Source of the DNA: Roseiarcus sp963776665
GTDB taxonomy: Bacteria; Pseudomonadota; Alphaproteobacteria; Rhizobiales; Beijerinckiaceae
Assembly: GCA_963776665.1 (NCBI GenBank)
Contig: CAVZNQ010000017.1
Location: 186,001 to 250,000 of the forward strand
Direction of reading: 5' to 3'
DNA: 64,000 nucleotides
In this document: positions 17,736-29,675 of the stretch, in pieces
Layout of the letters: the number at the start of each line of letters is the position of its first letter
Numbering within the stretch: the first letter of the stretch is position 1
Translations under genes and position numbers: made by a program
The notes under the pieces: model-generated
Databases searched by the model: none
Told to the model about the DNA's origin: nothing
What the model saw: only the letters and a program-made list of their open reading frames with translations

Positions 17736-18455
17736 TCACCAGATGTTGCCAGCTCCCGGCGCATAGGTGGCCGCCGCCACGGTCGTCGCCAGCAACACAT
17801 CGCACTGCACGACGCCGCTGAAAGTGCTCACGGCGGCCGATACATTCACGGCCGGCGCAGTTACATTCACTGTCGGCGCGGCGATGTCGACCTCCCCCGC
17901 CGCCATAATCTGGACCTTTGCGGTCGGCGCATTGATCGTGACGCCCGACGAGTCGATCTTTATAGAGCCCCAAGATGAGTGCGTGAATTCGAGGGACCCA
18001 CCGCCGTCGCCCGACATAGTCCCGACAGGTCCATCCGGAGTCGAAATCTTGATCGTCGCGCTGCTCGCGCTCTCCTCCAGGATGGCAACGCGCGTTCCCG
18101 TTTTTCCCGTTAGAGACCAGCGGTCGCCGGAGCCACTCACCGTTTCGGGCGCTACGTGCTTATCGTTCCAGAGCCCGCCGATGACGATCGGGATTCGGGG
18201 ATCGCCGGACGCGAAGAGGATCAGGACTTCGTCGCCGACGTTCGGGACGAAGAACGCGCTGCCCGCGCCCCCAGCGAAGGGGACGGCCACCCTCGCCCAC
18301 ACCGGCGCATCCTTACCGGCAGTTCCATCGGCGCGAAATATGCGCACCTGCACACGGTTGCAATTTTCTGGATCCGTTACGCTCTCCACGGTTCCAAGGA
18401 ATGCGCCCGCGGTGAGCAGAGATTGTTCGGCAATGGGATTCGGCTTGTCAGGCAT
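17736..18455 (-). CDS. Phage baseplate assembly protein V / VgrG-like spike
   Basis: A 239-residue protein. Residues 20-95 form the gpV/gp5 OB-fold: AFLGTVESVTDPENCNRVQV, WARVAVPFAGG, FFVPNVGDEVLILFASGD and VIGGLWNDKHVAP. The second half is a beta-helical needle with repeated valine-rich turns (GVTINAPTAKVQIMAAGEVDIAAPTVNVTAPAVNV in essence), as in tail spikes of contractile phages and injection systems. The ATG at 18455 has a strong AAGGAGG site; an upstream in-frame start does not. No tube, sheath, baseplate or lysis gene lies nearby, so it is an isolated component. It may act with a contractile system elsewhere. Confidence 0.85.
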   Translation of the reverse strand: MPDKPNPIAEQSLLTAGAFLGTVESVTDPENCNRVQVRIFRADGTAGKDAPVWARVAVPFAGGAGSAFFVPNVGDEVLILFASGDPRIPIVIGGLWNDKHVAPETVSGSGDRWSLTGKTGTRVAILEESASSATIKISTPDGPVGTMSGDGGGSLEFTHSSWGSIKIDSSGVTINAPTAKVQIMAAGEVDIAAPTVNVTAPAVNVSAAVSTFSGVVQCDVLLATTVAAATYAPGAGNIW

Positions 18456-18719
18456 TGATCCCTCCTTCGAAGCGAGGGGCAAGGTACAAGTTACATGATC
18501 ATCTAACTACGTTCGTTGTCATTCAAATTCGTGGTCGCGATCGATCCGAAACAGACTGGAATCGACGTAAAGCGGACACAGCAGACCACGAGCTTAGACG
18601 TCGCAAATGGGCGGAAAGCACGCCTACAGCGGTCGCCCCAGGAAGGACCGGAGTTCGCCCCAAAGCCGCCGTTCAATTCCATTGCGAGCACTAAGTAGCC
18701 TTCACTGTCCGAAGCGGCA

Positions 18720-18917
18720 CTACGCCAAACGCTCGGCCAGCGCCTGCGCCTCGGCGATCTCAGGCGTCTCGGGCGTAGGAGAAAAGCCTTCGAGCGCGGC
18801 CGCGAGCACGGCGTCCGCTTCGGCAAGCCGGTCGGTCGATTGGTAGAGCTTGCCAAGGGCAAGCGAAGCTTTTAAGGCCGAAGCTGCGCGCGCGAGAACG
18901 GGATCAGGGGCGAGCTG
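18720..18917 (-). pseudogene. C-terminal TPR fragment, possibly from an ATPase/cyclase-type regulator
   Basis: About 65 residues, LARAASALKASLALGKLY then STDRLAEADAVLAAALEGF and PEIAEAQALAERLA, match the last tetratricopeptide unit and end of large signalling proteins with predicted ATPase or adenylate cyclase domains. Nothing upstream on this strand continues the protein. It is therefore a remnant. The rest of 18456-19059 contains no gene I can recognise. Confidence 0.45.
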
Positions 18918-19059
18918 GCAGCCACGTCCGGAGCTACATGATGCTGGTCTCGTTTTATCGGGCGCATCGACACTCCTTGGACCCCTTGCCCTCAACGCGC
19001 CGCGCCAGGCGCGGCAAGATCGCTCGATTTTATCAGTATGCGGCCAAAGGAACGCGTCC

Positions 19060-19695
19060 ATGCTCCTCTATAATTCCAATCTTTCGCCCAATGCATTGCG
19101 GGTTCGCGCGGTTGCCCACGAGCTAGGCATAACGTTCGAAATAGTGGAGGTTGATCTGAGAAAAGGCGAAAATAGGTCCGAAGCCTTTCTGGCATTGAAC
19201 GCCAACGGCAAGGTACCGGTTTTGGTCGATGGCGATTTTGTGCTTTGGGAGAGCCGGGCGATCAACGCCTATCTTGCTGGCCTGAAATCGGAACAGGGGC
19301 TCTATCCGGAGGATAAAAGGAAACGTGCCATTGTAGACCAATGGTCCTACTGGCAGGCTATCCATCTCGGTCCAGCGATGCAGCGCGTTGCGTTCGAGCG
19401 ACTTCTCAAGTCCAAATTCGGTATGGGCGAACCGGACGAAAAGGCGCTGGAGGGTCCGCTTAAGGACATCGCGCAATTCCTGGCGGTTCTCGATGAAAAC
19501 CTGTCCAATAAGGAGTGGGTGGCGGGTGAACTGAGCATTGCCGACTTCGCCGTTGCGAGCACCTTCGTCTATCGGAAAGGTTCGAACATATCCCTTGAAC
19601 ATGTGCCGCACGTTTCAACCTGGATCGACCGCCTTGAAGCACGATCGTCCTGGAAGGCTGCGGTGAGGCCTGTGTTGGAATTGCAGACGACCTGA
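19060..19695 (+). CDS. Glutathione S-transferase family protein
   Basis: A 211-residue cytosolic GST. The N-terminal thioredoxin-like domain (1-78) has SNLSPNALRVRAVAHELGI with a Ser near the N-terminus as the probable catalytic residue, NANGKVPVLVDGD with the cis-Pro, and LWESRAINAYL with the Glu-Ser glutathione-binding pair. The all-alpha C-terminal domain contains the GELSIADFAVAST capping motif. The start ATG has AAAGG upstream. It has lower GC than its neighbours and stands alone among remnants, which hints at acquisition. Its substrate is unknown. Confidence 0.9.
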   Translation: MLLYNSNLSPNALRVRAVAHELGITFEIVEVDLRKGENRSEAFLALNANGKVPVLVDGDFVLWESRAINAYLAGLKSEQGLYPEDKRKRAIVDQWSYWQAIHLGPAMQRVAFERLLKSKFGMGEPDEKALEGPLKDIAQFLAVLDENLSNKEWVAGELSIADFAVASTFVYRKGSNISLEHVPHVSTWIDRLEARSSWKAAVRPVLELQTT

Positions 19696-20038
19696 CAGAA
19701 TCCAGCCGGGTGGGTCGGCTTCGGGTCGATTGGACCCGTTTGCCAAGCCGTCGCCGAGTGACCGCTGTTTGCGCATTGCTGCCGGCCACTGCGCCGTCTT
19801 GTGCGGCCCAAAAACCTTTGCCGCGGTCATCCGCCGCGCGGTCGCCAAAGATTAGGCCTTCACCGCTGTGCCCCTCCTTGTCCCATCCAGGAGGGCCGCT
19901 GAGCGGACGAGGGCTACGTCCCGACGAGGCAGCCAATATTTTGCGGAAATTTCTTTCTGATTTTGAGAATTGATGCTATGATCTTCGTTTTCGACGAAAC
20001 CGCCGCGCGACGGCGGCCTATGAATGCGAGGCCAGATC

Positions 20039-20590
20039 ATGGAGAACGAAGACGAGCCGGCCCCGAAGCGGCCACTCAACGCGATTGCGCGGGTCGTACG
20101 GCGGGGGCGCATTTTCGCCCGGCTCCGCGAGGGCTGGGCCTATGACGAGATTGCGCGCGAGGAGGGCCTGAGCGCCGAGCGCGTCCGCCAGATCGTGCGC
20201 GAGGCGCTCGAGCGGCGGCTGCCGGACGAGGACACCGACCACGCCAAGCTCCAGCTCGAACGCCTTAGGCTGGCGATGCGGGTTGCGACCACCGCGCTCG
20301 CGGAGGGCGACGTCGCGGCGATCGCGCCGTACCTGAAAGTGCTCGACCGGCTCGATCGCTACCAGAAGACCGCCAAGGTCAACCAGGTCTACGACGACGG
20401 CGCGCGCAAGAAGCTGTTCGAGAAGCTCAACCGCGTCGCCGCCAATCTCGGCCTGGCGGTGATCGAGGACCCGGCGAAAGCCGGGGCGGCGCCGGCGCCC
20501 GAGGCGGGCGCGACGCCGGAACTGGCCGCCCCGGAGCCGCCCGCCGGGGAGAAAGAAAAAATGCCCTGGGGGGTCGGCGCAAGCCCTTGA
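20039..20590 (+). CDS. Hypothetical protein with sigma-70 region 4-like helix-turn-helix
   Basis: A 183-residue protein. Residues 30-62, LREGWAYDEIAREEGLSAER then VRQIVREALERR, form an HTH like sigma-70 region 4 or phage terminase small subunits. A helical part follows with LRLAMRVATTALAEGDVAAI and LDRYQKTAKVNQVYDD. The C-terminus is Ala/Pro/Glu-rich. Similar proteins occur in mobile regions of alphaproteobacteria, but the role is not established. The ATG at 20039 is preferred over an upstream one five codons earlier on family grounds only. A strong hairpin follows. Confidence 0.6.
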   Translation: MENEDEPAPKRPLNAIARVVRRGRIFARLREGWAYDEIAREEGLSAERVRQIVREALERRLPDEDTDHAKLQLERLRLAMRVATTALAEGDVAAIAPYLKVLDRLDRYQKTAKVNQVYDDGARKKLFEKLNRVAANLGLAVIEDPAKAGAAPAPEAGATPELAAPEPPAGEKEKMPWGVGASP

Positions 20591-20611
20591 AAAGGCTCGA
20601 TCCGGAAAAGC

Positions 20612-20646
20612 GGATCCAAGGAAATCAAGGCCTTTTCCTTTGATCC
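20612..20646. terminator. Hairpin between convergent genes, probable terminator
   Basis: GGATCCAAGGAAA pairs with TTTCCTTTGATCC at 12 of 13 positions around a nine-base loop. On the minus strand a TTTT run follows after five bases, so it could end lepA transcripts; on the plus strand no T run follows. Confidence 0.5.
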
Positions 20647-20660
20647 TCCTTGGGCCGGCT

Positions 20661-20700
20661 TGGCTGGATTTTGCTCGATTTGGCTCAATTTGGCTTGGGC
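20661..20700. repeat. Degenerate 10-bp tandem repeat
   Basis: Four successive decamers, TGGCTGGATT, TTGCTCGATT, TGGCTCAATT and TGGCTTGGGC, give the consensus TGGCTCGATT. It lies in the 237-base gap between the HTH gene and lepA, which otherwise holds only the hairpin and an A+T-rich end. Confidence 0.55.
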
Positions 20701-20827
20701 TTGGATTGCGCCGGGAGCTGGCGGCCGGCCACCTGTCATTGCGGGTGCGCCGAGACGAAACAATACCGCAATGGTATACAATGGAGACGCATGTGTATTT
20801 ATTCGTCGGCAAAAAGTAACAGTGTAG

Positions 20828-22634
<1,807 letters not shown>

Positions 22635-22866
22635 GGGGCGCGGGATAGCAGGGCGCGCACGGGAAGGGAACGGGATTGCGGCCGGCTTATGGGCCAAACC
22701 ATCCGGTTGCGCCTCCAAAAGTCCTATGTTAGGCAACGCCCGCCTTTGGATTGCGCGAGCCGGCGGGCTCATTTCGAGACGCGGAATCAACTCGAATTCC
22801 CGAGGTTGGCGCGGCTTCCGGGAGAGCAGCGCGCGTGGGCTTGAACGCCTTGTGGGGTGACCGGCA

Positions 22867-23429
22867 TTGGCAGAGGAAGATACGATCGTATCCGGCGTAT
22901 CCGGACGCTATGCTTCCGCCCTGTTCTCGCTCGCCCAGGACGAGCGCCAGACCGACGCAGTCGCCGAAGCGTTGGCGAGATTCGACGCGCTGATCGCCGA
23001 AAGCCCGGATCTCGAACGCCTGGTGCGAAGCCCGGTGTTCTCGGCCGCCGACCAGCTCAAAGCCCTCGACGCCGTTCTGGCCGACGCCAGCATCGGCGGC
23101 GTCGCCGCCAACTTCATCCGGCTGGTCACATCGAAGCGCCGTCTATTCTTCATCCGTGAGATGATCGCCGACTACCGCAAGCTCTATGATGCGTATCGCG
23201 GGGTGACGCGGGCGGACGTCACCAGTGCGACCGCGCTCACCGAGGCCCATATCGCCGCGCTGAAAGAGTCGCTGCGCGCCGCTTCTGGCGGCCGGGAGGT
23301 CGATCTCAACGTCAAGCTCGACCCCTCGATCATCGGCGGCCTGATTGTCAAGCTCGGTTCGCGCATGGTCGACGGCTCGCTGAAAACGAAGCTCAACTCA
23401 ATTCGCCTAGCCATGAAAGAGGTCGGCTG

Positions 23430-23430
<1 letters not shown>
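22867..23430 (+). CDS. atpH: F0F1 ATP synthase subunit delta
   Basis: Delta forms the stator link between F1 and the membrane F0 part. The 187-residue protein starts at a TTG and has the N-terminal helical domain VSGRYASALFSLAQDE and the C-terminal signature LDPSIIGGLIVKLGSRMVDGS. It is the first gene of atpHAGDC and overlaps atpA by one base (TGATG). No F0 genes (atpB, E, F) are in the window, as expected in alphaproteobacteria, where they form a separate operon. Confidence 0.93.
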
Positions 23431-24869
<1,439 letters not shown>

Positions 24870-25029
24870 AGGCTATCGGCTCGTCTGACGATCTCACGAA
24901 GCGACGCCGAGGCGAAGCTCAAGCGGCGGTCGAAGCCTTACGCCGCGAGCTTCGCTTGAAATAGATCGATACCTCGAACTCAGCTCTCGCGCCGGACTTG
25001 AGGCCGGACGCGCCTGGAGACGCCAAGCG

Positions 25030-25896
25030 ATGCCGTCCCTTAAGGACCTGAGAAACCGGATCGCCTCCGTCAAATCGACGCAGAAGATCACCAAGGCCAT
25101 GCAGATGGTCGCGGTTTCGAAGCTGCGCCGGGCGCAAAGCGCGGTCGAAGCCGCGCGGCCTTATGCGGAACAGGTCGAGGCGGTGCTGACCAATCTGGCC
25201 GGCGCGGCGACCGACGGCCAGGGCCCGCGCCTGCTCGTGGGCAGCGGGTCGGATCAGGTTCATCTGCTCGTCGTCTGCACGGGCGAGCGCGGACTGTGCG
25301 GCGCCTTTAATACCGCGATCGTGAGGCTCGCGCGCGACAAGGCCAACGCCCTGGCGAGCGAGGGCAAGACGGTCAAGATCCTGTGCGTCGGCAAGAAAGG
25401 CTATGACCAGCTTCGCCGCACGCATGAAAGACAGATTCTGGAGATGATCGATCTGCGGGCCGTGCGCACCATCTCATACGGGACGGCGCAGCCGATCGCC
25501 GCCAAGGTGATCGACCTCTTCGACAACGGCCAGTTCGACGTCTGCACGCTGTTCTACTCGCGCTTCAAGTCGGTGATCGCGCAGATTCCGACGGCCCAAC
25601 AGCTCATTCCCCCCGAGCTCGGCTCCAAGGATGAGACCGCCCCGGTCTACGATTACGAACCGGACGAAGGCGAAATCCTCGCCCAATTGCTGCCGCGCGC
25701 GGTTTCGGTGCGCATCTACCGCGCGCTGCTCGAGAACGCCGCCTCCTTCTTCGGCGCTCAGATGAGCGCGATGGACAACGCCACTCGCAACGCCGGCGAG
25801 ATGGTCAAGAAGTACACGCTTCGCTACAACCGCACGCGCCAGGCGATGATCACCAAGGAACTGATCGAGATTATATCGGGCGCCGAGGCCGTCTGA
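25030..25896 (+). CDS. atpG: F0F1 ATP synthase subunit gamma
   Basis: Gamma is the rotating central stalk of F1. The 288-residue protein begins MPSLKDLRNRIASVKSTQKI, with the N-terminal coiled-coil helix (TKAMQMVAVSKLRRAQ), GERGLCGAFNT in the Rossmann-like middle, and the C-terminal helix signature MDNATRNAGEMVKKYTLRYN then RTRQAMITKELIEI. Operon position and direction are normal. Confidence 0.95.
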   Translation: MPSLKDLRNRIASVKSTQKITKAMQMVAVSKLRRAQSAVEAARPYAEQVEAVLTNLAGAATDGQGPRLLVGSGSDQVHLLVVCTGERGLCGAFNTAIVRLARDKANALASEGKTVKILCVGKKGYDQLRRTHERQILEMIDLRAVRTISYGTAQPIAAKVIDLFDNGQFDVCTLFYSRFKSVIAQIPTAQQLIPPELGSKDETAPVYDYEPDEGEILAQLLPRAVSVRIYRALLENAASFFGAQMSAMDNATRNAGEMVKKYTLRYNRTRQAMITKELIEIISGAEAV

Positions 25897-25943
25897 TCGA
25901 TGGAACGCCCAGCAGCGAGCTAGGAACGAGGACTGAAAGCAAA

Positions 25944-27386
25944 ATGGCCAACATCGCGAACGCCACCGGCCGCGTCACCCAGGTGATCGGCGCCGTCGTC
26001 GACGTGAAGTTCGACAGCTACCTGCCGCCGATCCTCAACGCGCTCGAGACGATCAACAACGGCAATCGTCTCATACTCGAAGTTGCGCAGCACCTCGGCG
26101 AGAACACCGTGCGCTGCATCGCCATGGACATCTCCGAGGGTCTGGTGCGCGGTCAGGAGGTTATGGACGTCGGCGCGCCAATCTCTGTTCCAGTCGGCGA
26201 AGGCACGCTCGGGCGGATCATGAATGTCGTCGGCGAGCCCGTCGACGAAGCCGGTCCAATTCCCATGGAGGCGCGGCGCGCGATCCATCAGCCGACGCCC
26301 GCTTATGTCGAGCAATCGACGGAAGCCCAGATTCTCGTCACCGGCATCAAGGTCGTCGACCTGCTCGCCCCTTACGCGAAGGGCGGCAAGATCGGCCTAT
26401 TCGGCGGCGCAGGGGTCGGCAAGACGGTGCTCATCCAGGAGCTGATCAACAACGTCGCCAAGACCCATGGCGGCAATTCGGTGTTTGCGGGCGTCGGCGA
26501 GCGCACTCGCGAGGGCAACGACCTCTATCATGAGTTTATCGAATCGAAGGTCAACGCCGACCCGCATCATCCCGACCCCAGCGTAAAATCGAAATGTGCG
26601 CTGGTGTTCGGACAAATGAACGAACCGCCGGGCGCGCGCATGCGCGTCGGCCTGTCCGGTCTAACCGTCGCCGAGCATTTCCGCGATCAAGGCCAGGATG
26701 TGCTCTTGTTCATCGACAATATCTTTCGCTTCACCCAGGCGGGTTCGGAAGTGTCGGCGCTGCTCGGCCGCATCCCCTCGGCAGTCGGTTACCAGCCGAC
26801 CCTGGCCACCGATATGGGGGCTTTGCAGGAGCGCATCACCACGACGACAAAAGGTTCGATCACCTCGGTGCAGGCGATCTACGTCCCAGCCGACGACCTG
26901 ACCGATCCCGCGCCTGCAACCTCCTTCGCGCATCTCGACGCGACGACCGTGCTCTCGCGCGCGATTTCGGAAAAGGGCATCTACCCGGCGGTCGACCCGC
27001 TCGATTCGACGTCGCGCATGCTGTCGGCGGCGATCGTCGGCGAGGAGCACTACAACGTCGCCCGCCAGGTCCAGCAGGTGCTGCAGCGCTACAAGGCGCT
27101 CCAGGACATCATCGCGATCCTCGGCATGGACGAACTGTCGGAAGAAGACAAGCAGATCGTCGCCCGAGCGCGCAAGATCGAGCGATTCCTGTCGCAGCCG
27201 TTCGATGTCGCCGCGGTGTTCACCGGGACGCCCGGCGTGCAGGTCAGGATCGAAGATACCGTGAAGGGTTTCAAGGGCATCGTCGAAGGCAAGTACGACA
27301 GCCTGCCCGAGGCGGCCTTCTACATGGTCGGCACGATCGAGCAGGCGGTCGAGAAAGCCAAGAAGCTGGCCGCAGAGGCGGCTTGA
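25944..27386 (+). CDS. atpD: F0F1 ATP synthase subunit beta (catalytic)
   Basis: Beta carries the catalytic sites for ATP synthesis. The 480-residue protein has the P loop GGAGVGKTVLIQEL, GERTREGNDLYHE with the catalytic Glu, and the DELSEED motif as MDELSEEDKQIV, the region that contacts gamma. The signature PAVDPLDSTSR is intact. No indels are seen here. Confidence 0.97.
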   Translation: MANIANATGRVTQVIGAVVDVKFDSYLPPILNALETINNGNRLILEVAQHLGENTVRCIAMDISEGLVRGQEVMDVGAPISVPVGEGTLGRIMNVVGEPVDEAGPIPMEARRAIHQPTPAYVEQSTEAQILVTGIKVVDLLAPYAKGGKIGLFGGAGVGKTVLIQELINNVAKTHGGNSVFAGVGERTREGNDLYHEFIESKVNADPHHPDPSVKSKCALVFGQMNEPPGARMRVGLSGLTVAEHFRDQGQDVLLFIDNIFRFTQAGSEVSALLGRIPSAVGYQPTLATDMGALQERITTTTKGSITSVQAIYVPADDLTDPAPATSFAHLDATTVLSRAISEKGIYPAVDPLDSTSRMLSAAIVGEEHYNVARQVQQVLQRYKALQDIIAILGMDELSEEDKQIVARARKIERFLSQPFDVAAVFTGTPGVQVRIEDTVKGFKGIVEGKYDSLPEAAFYMVGTIEQAVEKAKKLAAEAA

Positions 27387-27410
27387 CGCGCAGTTTGTCC
27401 AGGGATCGCC

Positions 27411-27809
27411 ATGGCCACTTTCCACTTCGAACTTGTGTCGCCGGACAGGGTGCTGTTCAACGGCGCCGCTCAATCGGTGCTGGTGCCGGGCAATGAGGGC
27501 GACTTCCTGGTGCTGAGCGAGCACGCGCCGGTGATGACGTCGATGCGGCCGGGCGTCGTCGGCATCGACGACGCGGAAGGCAAGCACCGTCGCGTCTTTG
27601 TGCGGGGCGGATTTGCCGACGCGAGCAAGAAGGGCCTCATCCTGCTGGCGGAGACGGCCATCCCGTTCGAGGACTTGAGCGCCGACAAGCTCGGTCAGGA
27701 GATCAAGAACGCCGAGGAGGATCTCGCTGACGCGACCGAAGACCAAAAGCGCCTGGCGCAGGAGAAGCTCGACCGGTTGCGCGAGCTCAAGGACGCGATC
27801 AAGCTCTGA
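27411..27809 (+). CDS. atpC: F0F1 ATP synthase subunit epsilon
   Basis: Epsilon is the small central-stalk subunit that regulates ATP hydrolysis. The 132-residue protein has the N-terminal beta-sandwich (FHFELVSPDRVLFNG, VPGNEGDFLVLSEHAPVMTS) and a helical C-terminus ending RLRELKDAIKL. It closes the atp operon; no terminator hairpin is visible after it. Confidence 0.95.
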   Translation: MATFHFELVSPDRVLFNGAAQSVLVPGNEGDFLVLSEHAPVMTSMRPGVVGIDDAEGKHRRVFVRGGFADASKKGLILLAETAIPFEDLSADKLGQEIKNAEEDLADATEDQKRLAQEKLDRLRELKDAIKL

Positions 27810-27861
27810 AGCGCAGTCCGCTCGCTCTCGATGTCTGGCTCCCGCCTCGCTCGTCTCACGC

Positions 27862-28230
27862 ATGACTCAGGAAGACTACGACGCGTTCTGCGCCAACCTG
27901 CCTCACACGACGCATGTCGTCCAATGGGGCGACGCGAGCGTCTGGAAGATCGGGGGCAAGGTGTTCGCGATCGGCGGATGGTCGAATGCGCCAGAGTTCG
28001 GCGTAAGTTTCAAATGTTCTCAGGCGAGCTTTTCAATCCTGACCGAACTGCCGGGGATGCGCCCGGCGCCCTATCTCGCCTCCCGAGGATTGTCCTGGGT
28101 TCAGCGCACTGACCCTCGCTCGCTCAGCGATGATGATCTCAAGACTTACCTGCGCCAAAGCTACGCGCTGGTCGTTGCAGGCCTTCCCAAAAAGGCGCAG
28201 CAGGCGCTCGGGGTCGGGGCTTCGCGATGA
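27862..28230 (+). CDS. MmcQ/YjbR family DNA-binding protein
   Basis: A 122-residue single-domain protein of the MmcQ/YjbR family (CyaY-like fold). Family hallmarks are the N-terminal LPHTTHVVQWGDASVWKIGG, the FAIGGW strand and the C-terminal helix LRQSYALVVAGLPKKAQQAL. Members bind DNA weakly and their role is unclear. It overlaps the next gene by four bases (ATGA), so the two are co-transcribed. Confidence 0.85.
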   Translation: MTQEDYDAFCANLPHTTHVVQWGDASVWKIGGKVFAIGGWSNAPEFGVSFKCSQASFSILTELPGMRPAPYLASRGLSWVQRTDPRSLSDDDLKTYLRQSYALVVAGLPKKAQQALGVGASR

Positions 28231-29213
28231 CCCTGGCGGCGTCGGCGACAGTCACGTCTGACGACATTCGCTCCGCCCACGCGCGCATTCGCGGACACAT
28301 CCGCCGCACGCCGATTCTCGAGACGGCCTCGCCGATCGCCGGCGCCCCGCCGCTGTCGCTCAAGCTCGAATGTTTGCAGGTCACCGGTTCATTTAAGGCT
28401 CGCGGCGCCTTTCACAACCTCCTTACCCGGCCGGCTCCAGCGGCAGGCTGCGCGACGGCGTCGGGCGGCAACCATGGCGCGGGGGTCGCCTTCGCGGCGC
28501 AAAAGCTGGGAATTCGCGCGCGCATCTTCGTGCCGGAAATCGCCACGCCCGCCAAGATTGCTAAGATCAAGACGTATGGGGCTCAGGCCATGATCGGCGG
28601 CGGGACTTACGCGGAAGCGCAGCAGCGCTGCGACCAGTACGTCGCCGAAACCGGCGCGCTCTCGATCCACCCTTACGACGCTATCGAGACGATCGCGGGC
28701 CAGGGTACGGTGGCGTTGGAGTGGGAGCAGGATCTGGAACGGCTTGGGCTGAACAGGCTCGACACCGTTCTTATCGCGGTCGGCGGCGGCGGGCTCGTCG
28801 CGGGAGTCGCAGCCTGGTTCGACGGCCGCGTCAAGGTGGTTGGCGTCGAGCCGGAGGGTTCGCGCGCCCTTCACGCCGCGCTCGAAGCGCGCACGCCGGT
28901 CGATGTGGCGGTTAACTCGATCGCCGCCGACTCGCTCGGCGCTAAGCGCGTAGGCGCGCTCAATTTCAAGATCGCGGAGCAGTTCGTGAGCGGCGTCGTC
29001 CTGGTCACGGACAGGGCGATCGCCGAGGCCCAGCGCCGACTGTGGGCCGACATGTCGGTCATCGCCGAGCCCGGCGGCGCGGCGGCGTTCGCCGCAATCG
29101 CAAGCGGCGTCTATCGGCCCGAGCCAGATGAACGCGTCGGCGTTCTCGTATGCGGCGCCAACGCCGATCTTGCGGCGCTCGCAGGAGCCGGGCCTGGCCG
29201 CTCCGCTCCGTAA
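28227..29213 (+). CDS. Threonine/serine dehydratase (PLP-dependent, fold type II)
   Basis: Removes the amino group of threonine or serine (or a related hydroxyamino acid) to give a 2-oxo acid. The PLP lysine lies in TGSFKARGAFHNLL, the Asn loop is SGGNHGAGVAFAAQ, and the phosphate-binding Gly-rich loop is VGGGGLVAGVAAW. At 328 residues it lacks the C-terminal ACT-like regulatory domain of IlvA, so it is of the catabolic TdcB-like or serine racemase-like type. It is translationally coupled to the YjbR-like gene. Confidence 0.88.
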   Translation: MTLAASATVTSDDIRSAHARIRGHIRRTPILETASPIAGAPPLSLKLECLQVTGSFKARGAFHNLLTRPAPAAGCATASGGNHGAGVAFAAQKLGIRARIFVPEIATPAKIAKIKTYGAQAMIGGGTYAEAQQRCDQYVAETGALSIHPYDAIETIAGQGTVALEWEQDLERLGLNRLDTVLIAVGGGGLVAGVAAWFDGRVKVVGVEPEGSRALHAALEARTPVDVAVNSIAADSLGAKRVGALNFKIAEQFVSGVVLVTDRAIAEAQRRLWADMSVIAEPGGAAAFAAIASGVYRPEPDERVGVLVCGANADLAALAGAGPGRSAP

Positions 29214-29313
29214 CCCCTTGAGGCAAAATCGCGCCGCGAGCCATTGCGATGAGCGAAGGCCCGAACTATTGTCCGGCCGCTTTCCGCCGGGCCTAACCAG
29301 CCTTGCAGCACGT

Positions 29314-29388
29314 TGGGGCGTCGCCAAGCGGTAAGGCAGCGGATTTTGATTCCGCCATGCGGAGGTTCGAATCCTCCCGCCCCAGCCA
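29314..29388 (+). tRNA. tRNA-Gln (anticodon TTG)
   Basis: A 75-nt cloverleaf starts TGGGGCG and ends CGCCCCAGCCA, with CCA encoded. The anticodon stem GCGGA/TCCGC encloses TTTTGAT, giving anticodon TTG. The T arm has GGTTCGAATCC. TGGGGC...GCCCCA is the typical tRNA-Gln acceptor. Confidence 0.95.
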
Positions 29389-29499
29389 GGCCGTTGGCGT
29401 CGCGCGCCCAGGATGCCCCCCTGAAGGGGAGCGCCCGACCAAGTGTCGACCTGTTGTTCTCCCTCGTCCCATTTGCCGAAGCCCCGGCATGTTCTGGGG

Positions 29500-29529
29500 T
29501 TGACGTGGAACTCGCTAAGATAATATTGT
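29500..29529 (+). promoter_or_regulatory. Candidate sigma-70 promoter of the arabinose locus
   Basis: TTGACG at 29500 and TATTGT at 29524 are separated by 18 bases, inside an unusually A+T-rich patch (29515-29580) between tRNA-Gln and chvE. The distance to the chvE start leaves an untranslated leader of about 140 bases. No regulator gene is adjacent. Confidence 0.4.
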
Positions 29530-29675
29530 ATTACTTATTGGGGTTCGCCTTATCTTTAGGCAGAAAAACTCTTCGCAATCCGGCTTGCGTCGGACCACGG
29601 AAGGCCCCAAAGAATCGACGGTATCGCGTTCACCACGCCACGCTTTCAGTTGGCGTTTCTAAGGGAGGAATACGA

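Noticed and set aside
29313..29675. N-terminal extension of ChvE back to the tRNA-Gln
   Set aside because: It would run through the tRNA gene; a strong ribosome-binding site and signal peptide fix the start at 29676.
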